Shown one piece after another: positions 25,230 to 32,214 of a stretch of DNA of 64,000 bases. Made by a program: the position numbers and the translations under genes. Every line of letters starts with the position of its first letter. Within the stretch, counting starts at the first letter, position 1. Below the pieces are notes generated by a model. The model worked only from the letters and a program-made list of their open reading frames with translations, was not told where the DNA came from and made no database searches. The DNA lies in the NCBI GenBank assembly GCA_030266985.1, contig JAJDJB010000004.1, positions 1 through 64,000 of the forward strand, given 5' to 3'. Source of the DNA: Synergistaceae bacterium OttesenSCG-928-D05 (GTDB lineage: Bacteria; Synergistota; Synergistia; Synergistales; Synergistaceae).

Positions 25230-25694
25230 TTATAGCGTTCCTACCGAGACATAGCCCAATCCGGAAAGAGAGACCGGGATCCCGGGCGCGTTACTTCCGT
25301 CTTTTGAAAGAATACGGAACGTGACTGCCGGCGTCACTGTGTGCCATTCGCCGCTGTACGTGAAATTCCATGATGCGTTCTGGTTGGCAAGCCGCACTTT
25401 CTGCGTTTTATAAACTTCAACTTTGTTTGATCCATCAAGCCAGCGCAGGCGAATTTCATAGTTATAGGGCTGCCACTGCGAAAGCTGCACGCTGAAGCCG
25501 CAGTTTTGCATCTGCGCCTGCGTTATTTTATTCGACAGCCATATCGCAAGCCCATCCGCCTCTCTTTTCAGAAGTTCGGACTCCCTTTCCCCGCCGCTGC
25601 CGATGAGAAAAATGCAGGAAAGCAGCGCACCCATTACCGCAACGACGAAAAACGTCTCGACGAGCGTAAAACCTTTTTTACGCGTCCGACGCAT
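25230..25694 (-). CDS. type IV pseudopilin-like protein
   Basis: Protein of 154 residues with a prepilin signal: basic leader MRRTRKK, cleavage motif G-FTLVE with the conserved Glu+5, then a hydrophobic helix (TFFVVAVMGALLSCIFLIG). It should be processed by a prepilin peptidase and inserted as a minor pilin or pseudopilin. The rest is beta-rich without cysteine loops. No other pilus or secretion gene is present in the window, so its assembly machine must be elsewhere. Its start overlaps the thioesterase gene by 17 bases, hence translational coupling. Confidence 0.8.
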   Translation of the reverse strand: MRRTRKKGFTLVETFFVVAVMGALLSCIFLIGSGGERESELLKREADGLAIWLSNKITQAQMQNCGFSVQLSQWQPYNYEIRLRWLDGSNKVEVYKTQKVRLANQNASWNFTYSGEWHTVTPAVTFRILSKDGSNAPGIPVSLSGLGYVSVGTL

Positions 25695-26115
25695 CTTTTT
25701 CCCCGCACGATTTCATCCACAGATAAAAGGGATGTTCTTTTTTGTAGAGTTTCCCCGCCGCGTCGGTGCATCCGTGCTTTGTCCAGCCCTCGGCGATCAG
25801 CTTGCCGTCTTCTTCTCGCAATAACCTGTATTCGAAGGTCACGCTGTGCACTTTAAGCTCCGCCACGCGGCACCAGAGCCCAATCCTGTCGTCGTAAAAA
25901 GCCGGGTGCTTGTAGCGGCAATGGCTCTCAACCACGGGCAGGAGCAGGCCGTCCTTTTCCCATTCCGTATAGGAGACGCCCCACGCGCGGCACATTTCGG
26001 TGCGCGCGACTTCAAACCAGTCGAAATAGTTGGCGTTGTAGACAATCCCCATTTTGTCCGTCTCGCTGTAGCGCACGCGGATCGTCGTGGCCAATTCATA
26101 ATTTTTCTGCGTCAT
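25678..26115 (-). CDS. YbgC/4HBT-type acyl-CoA thioesterase
   Basis: Hot-dog-fold thioesterase of 145 residues. The active-site segment is RYSETDKMGIVYNANYFDWFEVARTEM, with the catalytic Asp replaced in register by the Y-N of this subgroup, and HCRYKHPAFYDDRI follows. This matches the YbgC/FcbC family that hydrolyses short or aromatic acyl-CoA. In many bacteria ybgC sits beside tol-pal; here it sits between a pseudopilin and a translation GTPase. Overlaps the pseudopilin start by 17 bases. Confidence 0.88.
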   Translation of the reverse strand: MTQKNYELATTIRVRYSETDKMGIVYNANYFDWFEVARTEMCRAWGVSYTEWEKDGLLLPVVESHCRYKHPAFYDDRIGLWCRVAELKVHSVTFEYRLLREEDGKLIAEGWTKHGCTDAAGKLYKKEHPFYLWMKSCGEKDASDA

Positions 26116-26183
26116 TAAAAAACCTCCGTTGCTGAGAACATTGCGCCCATATTATAACGGTTGGGGCCGTAACGCGCATTCGT

Positions 26184-28118
26184 CTAAATCGCGCCGCGTT
26201 TATATAGGATATATTTCGCGCGGTCAAGAGGGCTCACGCCGACGTAGGGCGTTTCTTTCCCCTCGCCCGGAGGACAGACTTCGTAGCCGTGGAAGCGGGC
26301 ATTCAGCGCCGCGCGCCCGCCAGTGAGGGACGCGAGGCGAATCGGGAAATCCATCGACGTCGCGGCGGGAAAGAAGCCCTCCATCGTAACGGACGCGCCC
26401 TTTATGACGGGCGAATCAAAACGCCCGCGCATGGACAGGATCTCCCCCACGATTTTGCCGCTGTATTCTTCGGGAAAGGTGAGACGGTATTTCATAACGG
26501 GCTCCAGCAATTCCGTTCCCGTGTTCACAAGTGCGTCCATGACGCCCATCGGCGTCGCGAGCGCGAAGTCGAGCGGGTGCGTGTGCACGGTGTGGTGCTC
26601 GCCGTCGATCAGCGTGATTTTAATGTCCGTCACTTCCCAGCCCTTCGGTCCCTGCCGCAGCGCTTCTGGAATCGTCTGCGCAACCTGCGACTGGTAACGC
26701 TTATAAATTTTGTCGTTGTGTACCGTGCTTTCAAAAATGACGCCAGCCCCAAGCGGCAGCGGCTCGATCAGAAAACGCATCACGGCCCAGCAGGGTTTCG
26801 GCATCGTGTATTCGACGAAGCCTTCTCCTTTTTTTACAGGACGTTCCTTATATATGATCTGTGGGTCACCGGTCGTAATCTCGAGCGAAAAACGGTCGCG
26901 CAAGAGCGCTTTCAATACTTCGATCTGGATCAGCCCTGTCACATGCACGGAAAGTTCGCGCGTCTCCTTTTCCCAGACGACTCCGAGCAGCGGATCTTCC
27001 GCCGAGAGTTTCTCCAGCGCCTCCGCCAGAACGGGAAGGTCTTTTGCGTCCGTCGGTACGCAGGATATGCGAAGCATCGGCGCGGCCAGCGCAATGCCGC
27101 CCGGCACGCCCTCTCCTGTGCCGATCACGTCCCCGCTGCGAACGGTAGAAAGCCCGTAGACAGCGCCAATATCGCCCGCCGCAAGCGTTCCCTGATCGAC
27201 GTCCTTCTGCCCGCGCACTTTCCGGATCTGGACGACCTTGTCCTGCGCATCCCTACACGGATAACGCACGGCGTCGCGATTGTTGAGCGTTCCGCGGTAA
27301 AGCCGCACATAGGCGACCTTACCAAGCGCATCGTCATGCTCCAGTTTGAACACAACGCCCGAAACCGGGTCGGCGGCGAGTGCGTTCCCATCACGCGCAA
27401 ACGAGGCGATCAGGTCGAGCAGTTCGCGCACGCCTTCGCCTTTGAGCGCAGCGCCGCATAAAACGGGCTGAATTTTGCTCGCGTAAAAATTTTCGAGAAA
27501 CGCGGACGCGATTTCTTTCGGAGAAATATTTTCCGCGTCGCCCGCGAGATATTTTTCCAAAAGCACATCGTCTGTCTCGACGAAGGATTCAAAATCCGAA
27601 AAATTTACTGAAGAAAGATTGTTCAGAGAAGATACCGCGGACACCATGACGGGGCGCGCGCCGGGAAGCGCCCGCACTTCCGCCAGGACTTTCTGCACGT
27701 CCGCGCCCGTGCGGTCCGTTTTATTTATGAAAAGGATCGCTGGAATGCCGAGCGCACGAAGCGCATCCCAAATGACCTCCGTCTGCGCCTGCACGCCTTC
27801 GACGGCGGAAAGAACGAGCACCGCAATATCCAGCGCGCGAAGCGCGCGCTCCACTTCGCCGGAGAAATCGTTGTGTCCCGGCGTGTCGATCAGGTTCACT
27901 TGCCGGTCGTTCCATATAAAGTAGGTCGAGGCCGCGCGTACGGATATGCCGCGCGCGCGTTCCACGCCCATAAAGTCCGTATGCGCGGTGCCGTCGTCGA
28001 CGCGGCCCGGCGACCGGATTGCGCCTGAGAGATAGAGCATCTGCTCGGTCAGCGTCGTTTTCCCCGCGTCAACGTGCGCAAGAATCCCGACGTTGACCGG
28101 GGCGCCTTCTTTGCTCAT
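26184..28118 (-). CDS. Tet(M)/Tet(O)-like ribosomal-protection GTPase
   Basis: Translation GTPase of 644 residues, close to the 639 of Tet(M). G1 is GILAHVDAGKTT, G3 DTPGHNDF and G4 NKTD; EF-G-like domains II-V follow with YKERPVKKGEGFVEYTMPKP and a C-terminal YEVCPPGEG. Start is the ATG at 28118, overlapping the nitroreductase stop as ATGA; the extension to 28289 lies inside the nitroreductase and is rejected. Tet(M)-type proteins dislodge tetracycline from the ribosome. There is no leader-peptide attenuator and base composition matches the neighbours, so this is probably a resident homologue. Actual resistance is uncertain. Confidence 0.9.
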   Translation of the reverse strand: MSKEGAPVNVGILAHVDAGKTTLTEQMLYLSGAIRSPGRVDDGTAHTDFMGVERARGISVRAASTYFIWNDRQVNLIDTPGHNDFSGEVERALRALDIAVLVLSAVEGVQAQTEVIWDALRALGIPAILFINKTDRTGADVQKVLAEVRALPGARPVMVSAVSSLNNLSSVNFSDFESFVETDDVLLEKYLAGDAENISPKEIASAFLENFYASKIQPVLCGAALKGEGVRELLDLIASFARDGNALAADPVSGVVFKLEHDDALGKVAYVRLYRGTLNNRDAVRYPCRDAQDKVVQIRKVRGQKDVDQGTLAAGDIGAVYGLSTVRSGDVIGTGEGVPGGIALAAPMLRISCVPTDAKDLPVLAEALEKLSAEDPLLGVVWEKETRELSVHVTGLIQIEVLKALLRDRFSLEITTGDPQIIYKERPVKKGEGFVEYTMPKPCWAVMRFLIEPLPLGAGVIFESTVHNDKIYKRYQSQVAQTIPEALRQGPKGWEVTDIKITLIDGEHHTVHTHPLDFALATPMGVMDALVNTGTELLEPVMKYRLTFPEEYSGKIVGEILSMRGRFDSPVIKGASVTMEGFFPAATSMDFPIRLASLTGGRAALNARFHGYEVCPPGEGKETPYVGVSPLDRAKYILYKRGAI

Positions 28119-28939
28119 TTGACCCAATCGACTGTGATATTCTTCCTCGGCGGAAACTGTCTCGTCGGCAGAAGCGCGGGATAACCGATCATTTGCGCGC
28201 CGCAGACATGCTCCTCTTCCGTAATGCCGAAAAACTCGCGCAGCGGCTCGAAGTTCCGCGTCGCATGCGTTAAAAACCCGCCCCAGCAACAGCCAAGTCC
28301 CGAAGCATGCGCTGCCAGTTCAAGATAAGTCAGCGCGATTGCGCCGTCCTCCGGCCACATATAAGATTTCGGCGTAACGGCGACTATCACGTGGGGCGCG
28401 CCCCGCAAAACGCCGTCCCCGCCTTCCTTTGCCTTGGCAATGAGCCGCGCGCCGGTCAGCGCGTTCCGGCTGGTCGGGTCCTTGAAAATCTCCTCGCGCA
28501 TCCAGCAGAGCACCAGATTCGCGGCCTCTGCCGTCTTTTCCCTCGTCTGCGTGACAATCCAGCGCACATTCTGCGAATTTACCGCGGTCGGCGCCATCTT
28601 CACAGCATCAAGAAGCGCCGCGATCTCCTCTTTTTTCAACGTCTGATCCTTATACTTTCGCGTTGAACGCCGCGTTTTCAGTAAATTCAGCGCATCTTCC
28701 TTCCCCGGCATCGCGAGGTCGCCCGCGCGGACAAGCTCGTTCTCATTCTGAAAGGCGAGCGTATTGGCACAGGTCGGACAATAAAGCACGCACTGCCCGC
28801 ACTTGATACACATATTCGCGGCGAGCGACGCCACCTCGGGCAGCCCCTGATCCCCGAAAGAAACAATCTCCGCCGGACATATCGCGGCACATATCCCGCA
28901 TTGCGTACATTTCGATTCATCAACCTTTAAGAAAGACAT
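28115..28939 (-). CDS. nitroreductase-family flavoprotein with N-terminal 2[4Fe-4S] ferredoxin
   Basis: Protein of 274 residues. The ferredoxin domain (1-60) has CTQCGICAAICP and CIKCGQCVLYCP. The nitroreductase domain starts near 85 with LLKTRRSTRKYKDQTLKKEEI, and includes MAPTAVNSQNVRW and GLGCCWGGFL, the FMN-binding features. Start at ATG 28939, with GGAGGGGAATCG upstream; the ATG at 28954 overlaps that ribosome site. Ferredoxin-nitroreductase fusions are common in anaerobes and reduce nitro compounds or act as flavin oxidoreductases. It is coupled by ATGA overlap to the Tet(M)-like gene. Confidence 0.92.
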   Translation of the reverse strand: MSFLKVDESKCTQCGICAAICPAEIVSFGDQGLPEVASLAANMCIKCGQCVLYCPTCANTLAFQNENELVRAGDLAMPGKEDALNLLKTRRSTRKYKDQTLKKEEIAALLDAVKMAPTAVNSQNVRWIVTQTREKTAEAANLVLCWMREEIFKDPTSRNALTGARLIAKAKEGGDGVLRGAPHVIVAVTPKSYMWPEDGAIALTYLELAAHASGLGCCWGGFLTHATRNFEPLREFFGITEEEHVCGAQMIGYPALLPTRQFPPRKNITVDWVK

Positions 28940-29084
28940 CGATTCCCCTCCCATTCGAATAAATCAATTTTACACTAAGCCCGTGTATACATGAAAGGGA
29001 CTTGCGAAAAAGAGGCGGATGTTCGTCTGTTTTAGAATGAATCGTTTATAATATGCGCAGTTACTCGAATCCGGAGGCGAAAAA

Positions 29085-30620
29085 ATGAAAAATGTTATAT
29101 GTACTGTCTTGCTCTTCACACTAATGTTCTCCGCCACTGCGTTTGCGGCGGAACCGGGCAGACTGATCCCTCCCTACCACTGGTCCTATCATGATTTGGA
29201 AACGCTGGCGAACAGAGGGCTTATCAACGAAACGATAACCCCCGGAAAAACCGCGCTGACGGCGGAACAGGTGGTCGGTTACGTCATCTTCGCGCTAAAC
29301 CGCGTCGAAGCCAACCCGAGAAAACTCGGCGAAGAAGAACTCGCGAGCCTGCGGCAGCTAATCAACGGCTTTGACAAAGACTTTGAAAGGTTGGGCTTTC
29401 GCGTGCTGAGACTGAAGACAGACCTTGAAAACTGCGCCGCCGCCGCGGGAATCTCGCAACACGGCACATCCGAGCCAGGCACTTTCGGCGTACCGCTCAG
29501 CGCAAGAGCGGCAACCGCCGTAAACGACTTCTCCTTCCGCCTCTTCAACGAAGTCGGAAAAGGCGAACGGGGCAACATCTTCCTCTCGCCCTACAGCGTC
29601 TCCTCGGCGCTCGCGCTCGCCTATGCCGGCGCACGCGGCGCGACGGAATCCGAAATGGACTATGTCCTGCGCTTCAACCCCGACATCCACCGCAGCATGT
29701 CCGCGCTCATCCGAGAGATTAACAACGTTCCCGCAGAGACAGCGGTCATCAGGACGGCAAACGCAATCTGGCCCTCAAAAGAAGAAAAACTGCTTGTAGA
29801 TTACGTTTCAACGGTTGAGGAATTTTATCATGCGACAATCCAGCCGCAGAATTACAAAACCTCCTCAGAACGCGCCCGCAGAACCATCAACCAGTGGGTC
29901 GCCAAAAACACGGAAGGGAAAATAACCGACATCATCGCCGACGGCGTATTAAACCGTGACACGGCAATGGTGCTCACGAACGCAATCTATTTCAAATCCG
30001 AATGGCTCGAAAAATTCACGTCCAACAACACGCACGTGATGCCCTTCTGGGTCTCGCCGATCCAGTCCGTCGGCACGACCATGATGAACCGCACCGGCGA
30101 AGCAATCCGCCACGGCGCATTCGGCGAAGCCGACATGGTGGAACTGCCCTACCAAAACGAGCGTTTCTCCATGCTCGTCATCCTACCCGAACAGGGAAAA
30201 CACATTGCGGACATCGAAAAGAAACTGGACAACGTGCTGCTCTCTGAATGGCTCGGCAAAATGGAGCCAAAACGCGTGGAACTCACAATCCCCAAATTCA
30301 AGACCGAAAGCGCCTATTCCCTCTCGAGCGCGCTGGAAGCGATGGGCATGAAAACAGCCTTCGACGCGGGCAACGCCGATTTCTCGGGCATCAACGGCGA
30401 CTTCAATTTGTTCATCAGCGAAGTGGCGCATAAAACCTTCATCGACGTTGCCGAAGAAGGCACCGAAGCGGCAGCCGCAACCGCGGTCATCATGACGCGT
30501 ACCTCCATGCCCATGCCGCAGGAAACCGTAATTTTCAAAGCGGACCGCCCCTTCATCTACCTGATCCGGGACAACCCATCCGGCGCAATCCTCTTCATCG
30601 GAAGGTACGCGAAGCCGTAA
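29085..30620 (+). CDS. secreted serpin with N-terminal SLH-like segment
   Basis: Serine (or cysteine) protease inhibitor of 511 residues. Signal peptide 1-22 (AFAAEP), then an S-layer-homology-like stretch (WSYHDLETLANRGLI to ALTAEQVVGYVIFAL), a short coiled coil, and a full serpin domain from about 140. Serpin landmarks: NIFLSPYSVSSALALAYAGARG, INQWVAKNTEGKI, VLTNAIYFKSEW, VELPYQNERFSM and the C-terminal ADRPFIYLI. The hinge EEGTEAAAATAV is intact, so it can be inhibitory. The reactive loop puts Arg472 or Thr473 at P1, about two residues longer than antithrombin's loop. Envelope-anchored protection against host or community trypsin-like proteases is inferred. Confidence 0.94.
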   Translation: MKNVICTVLLFTLMFSATAFAAEPGRLIPPYHWSYHDLETLANRGLINETITPGKTALTAEQVVGYVIFALNRVEANPRKLGEEELASLRQLINGFDKDFERLGFRVLRLKTDLENCAAAAGISQHGTSEPGTFGVPLSARAATAVNDFSFRLFNEVGKGERGNIFLSPYSVSSALALAYAGARGATESEMDYVLRFNPDIHRSMSALIREINNVPAETAVIRTANAIWPSKEEKLLVDYVSTVEEFYHATIQPQNYKTSSERARRTINQWVAKNTEGKITDIIADGVLNRDTAMVLTNAIYFKSEWLEKFTSNNTHVMPFWVSPIQSVGTTMMNRTGEAIRHGAFGEADMVELPYQNERFSMLVILPEQGKHIADIEKKLDNVLLSEWLGKMEPKRVELTIPKFKTESAYSLSSALEAMGMKTAFDAGNADFSGINGDFNLFISEVAHKTFIDVAEEGTEAAAATAVIMTRTSMPMPQETVIFKADRPFIYLIRDNPSGAILFIGRYAKP

Positions 30621-30647
30621 ATAGCCTCGACACAAGAAAACAACGCC

Positions 30648-30682
30648 GCTGCCGGGAGAAAGCCTGCCCGGCAGCATTTTTA
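30648..30682 (+). terminator. rho-independent terminator of the serpin gene
   Basis: GCTGCCGGG (30648-30656) pairs with CCCGGCAGC (30667-30675), followed by ATTTTTATA. It marks the left boundary of the accessory island. Confidence 0.9.
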
Positions 30683-30748
30683 TATACTTACAAAAGCCGA
30701 TTCCTTAGACTCAGCGCGAAGACGATTCCGTACGCCTCCTCTATACCA

Positions 30749-30777
30749 CTTATCTTGTCGCACCCTATTGCTACAAT
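30749..30777 (+). promoter_or_regulatory. island promoter P1 (CTTATC-17-TACAAT)
   Basis: CTTATC (30749-30754), exactly 17 bases, then TACAAT (30772-30777). The whole stretch CCACTTATC-T-TG-T-CG-C-ACC matches P2 (38911) and P3 (39573). -35-like CTTATC is far from TTGACA, so a dedicated activator or sigma factor may be needed. An ACAATTG...CAATTGT dyad (30773-30799) overlaps the -10. Confidence 0.74.
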
Positions 30778-30834
30778 TGAAACCACCACGGCAATTGTTC
30801 TGCAAAACCATGCAACAGGAAGGCGGTACATACC

Positions 30835-31080
30835 ATGCCCAAAGATATCAGTTCTATCAGGATCGCCCGGCTCAACACACTAATCAGAATCCTAATGAAC
30901 GGTCCTGTCAGAAAAAGTGAGATCTTTGAAAAAATACAATACACGGGACAGCGCACCTTTGAAAGAGACATCGCATACCTTCGGGACGAATTCCGCGCAG
31001 GCATCGTCTACGACGCGAAAACAAGGTCTTACGAACTCGCGGATAAAGGCATCTTCTCCCTAAGCTTTACGGAAGAATGA
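30835..31080 (+). CDS. short winged-helix protein, paralogue of the WYL regulator next door
   Basis: DNA-binding protein of 81 residues. MPKDISSIRIARLNTLIRIL, then an HTH with EIFEKIQYTGQRTFERDIAYLRDEF and a wing ending VYDAKTRSYELAD. It aligns along its whole length with residues 1-80 of the following HTH-WYL protein but has no WYL sensor domain. It could be a stand-alone repressor, or a dominant partner that forms mixed dimers with the full-length paralogue (inference). Preceded by P1 and by AGGAAGG. Confidence 0.8.
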   Translation: MPKDISSIRIARLNTLIRILMNGPVRKSEIFEKIQYTGQRTFERDIAYLRDEFRAGIVYDAKTRSYELADKGIFSLSFTEE

Positions 31081-31083
31081 TTT

Positions 31084-31110
31084 CAGCACCGTCAGAATAT
31101 GGCGGTGCTG
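31084..31110 (+). repeat. 8-bp hairpin between the two HTH genes
   Basis: CAGCACCG pairs perfectly with CGGTGCTG around an 11-base loop, directly after the stop of the short HTH gene. No T-run follows; probably a weak terminator or attenuator. A -10-like TACAAT lies at 31128-31133, just downstream, without a clear -35. Confidence 0.6.
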
Positions 31111-31185
31111 TATCCATAATCTAATGTTACAATGGTGTTGAATGAAGCGGTTCATAATTCTATCAGTTCGAAGGGGCTCTCGACA

Positions 31186-32160
31186 TTGCCAAGAGATCTT
31201 TCATCTGTCAGGCTGGAACGCCTCAACACTATGATCAATCTTCTGCGCAGCAAACGCGGATACTCCAAACAGGAACTCATGGACAGGCTCGAAATCGGGT
31301 GCAACAGAACCTTCGAGCGTGATATGGAATTGCTGCGCGACCGTTTCCACGTCGAAGTCCATTACGATACGTCAAAAAAGAAATATTACTGCACGGACAC
31401 GGGCATGCTTGAACTTCACCTGAGCCTCACTCAGGAAGAAATGACCGCCGTCGCGGCAGGACTCAAAATGGCTGCGCACTTTCTCCCCCACCTCCAACAT
31501 GGCTCGGATACTTCATGGGATAAAATCAAACAGTTCGTTCCTGCAGGGATCCTGCACGAAGGAGAAAAACTCAGCAGCGCGGCAGTCGTCTCACTGCCCG
31601 TCTCTCCTTTGGATTCACACGTATTCCAGCAGTTGATCGACTTCATCAACCTGAAACAACCGGCAAAAGTCACATATGCCTCCCCTTATAAAGGAAACGA
31701 ACCGAAAAAACGAACCCTATTTCCCTGGGGCGTTTACTTCCAGTCACACGCATGGTATCTGTGGGCGGCATCACCGGAACATCCTGAAGGCGCGACATGG
31801 CGCGTATCAAGGGTTTTGAGCTGCGAACCCGCAAATGCGGAATGGCTCGCCCCGCCTCCGGACGTCACGGTCGAACAATACGCCGGCACCGCGTGGTTCG
31901 CAAGCCCCGGAGAATTAAAATACGACATTACTCTGCATCTCTTCCCTCCACTCTCCCACATCGTAGCAGAAACGCAATGGCATCCAACGCAGAAAATCGA
32001 AGAACAGGCAGATGGCTCCATCATCTACACAGCGAAAGTTCCTGATCTGGAAGAAGTCGCCCGCTGGGCGATGAGTTGCGCCCCGCATATTAAAGTGGTG
32101 GGGCCAAAGGAGTTGGTAACTCGTGTGGAAGGTTTGGCTACTTCGTTTTATAATAAGTAA
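31186..32160 (+). CDS. HTH-WYL transcriptional regulator
   Basis: Regulator of 324 residues. TTG at 31186 is taken as start: it has GAAGGGG nine bases upstream, and it makes the protein begin MPRDLSSVRLERLN, in register with the paralogue at 30835. The ATG at 31132 lies inside a -10-like box. Residues 1-80 are a winged helix (RTFERDMELLRDRF). A WYL domain covers about 155-235 (VTYASPYKGNEPKKRTLFPWGVYFQSHAWYLWAASPEH, R-x-SRVLSCE), followed by a WYL-C-like end. WYL proteins sense nucleic-acid-like ligands and often control phage-defence islands (BrxR, CapW). It precedes the dynamin/HerA/toxin genes. Confidence 0.9.
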   Translation: MPRDLSSVRLERLNTMINLLRSKRGYSKQELMDRLEIGCNRTFERDMELLRDRFHVEVHYDTSKKKYYCTDTGMLELHLSLTQEEMTAVAAGLKMAAHFLPHLQHGSDTSWDKIKQFVPAGILHEGEKLSSAAVVSLPVSPLDSHVFQQLIDFINLKQPAKVTYASPYKGNEPKKRTLFPWGVYFQSHAWYLWAASPEHPEGATWRVSRVLSCEPANAEWLAPPPDVTVEQYAGTAWFASPGELKYDITLHLFPPLSHIVAETQWHPTQKIEEQADGSIIYTAKVPDLEEVARWAMSCAPHIKVVGPKELVTRVEGLATSFYNK

Positions 32161-32214
32161 GAGATTTTAAAACCAATCATAAAAAATTCTCGCTACGAAA
32201 GGATTTGAAATAAA

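Noticed and set aside
26289-27461. 390-codon plus-strand frame opposite the Tet(M)-like gene
   Set aside because: Arg/His/Phe-rich mirror of a well-conserved GTPase; no ribosome site or motif.
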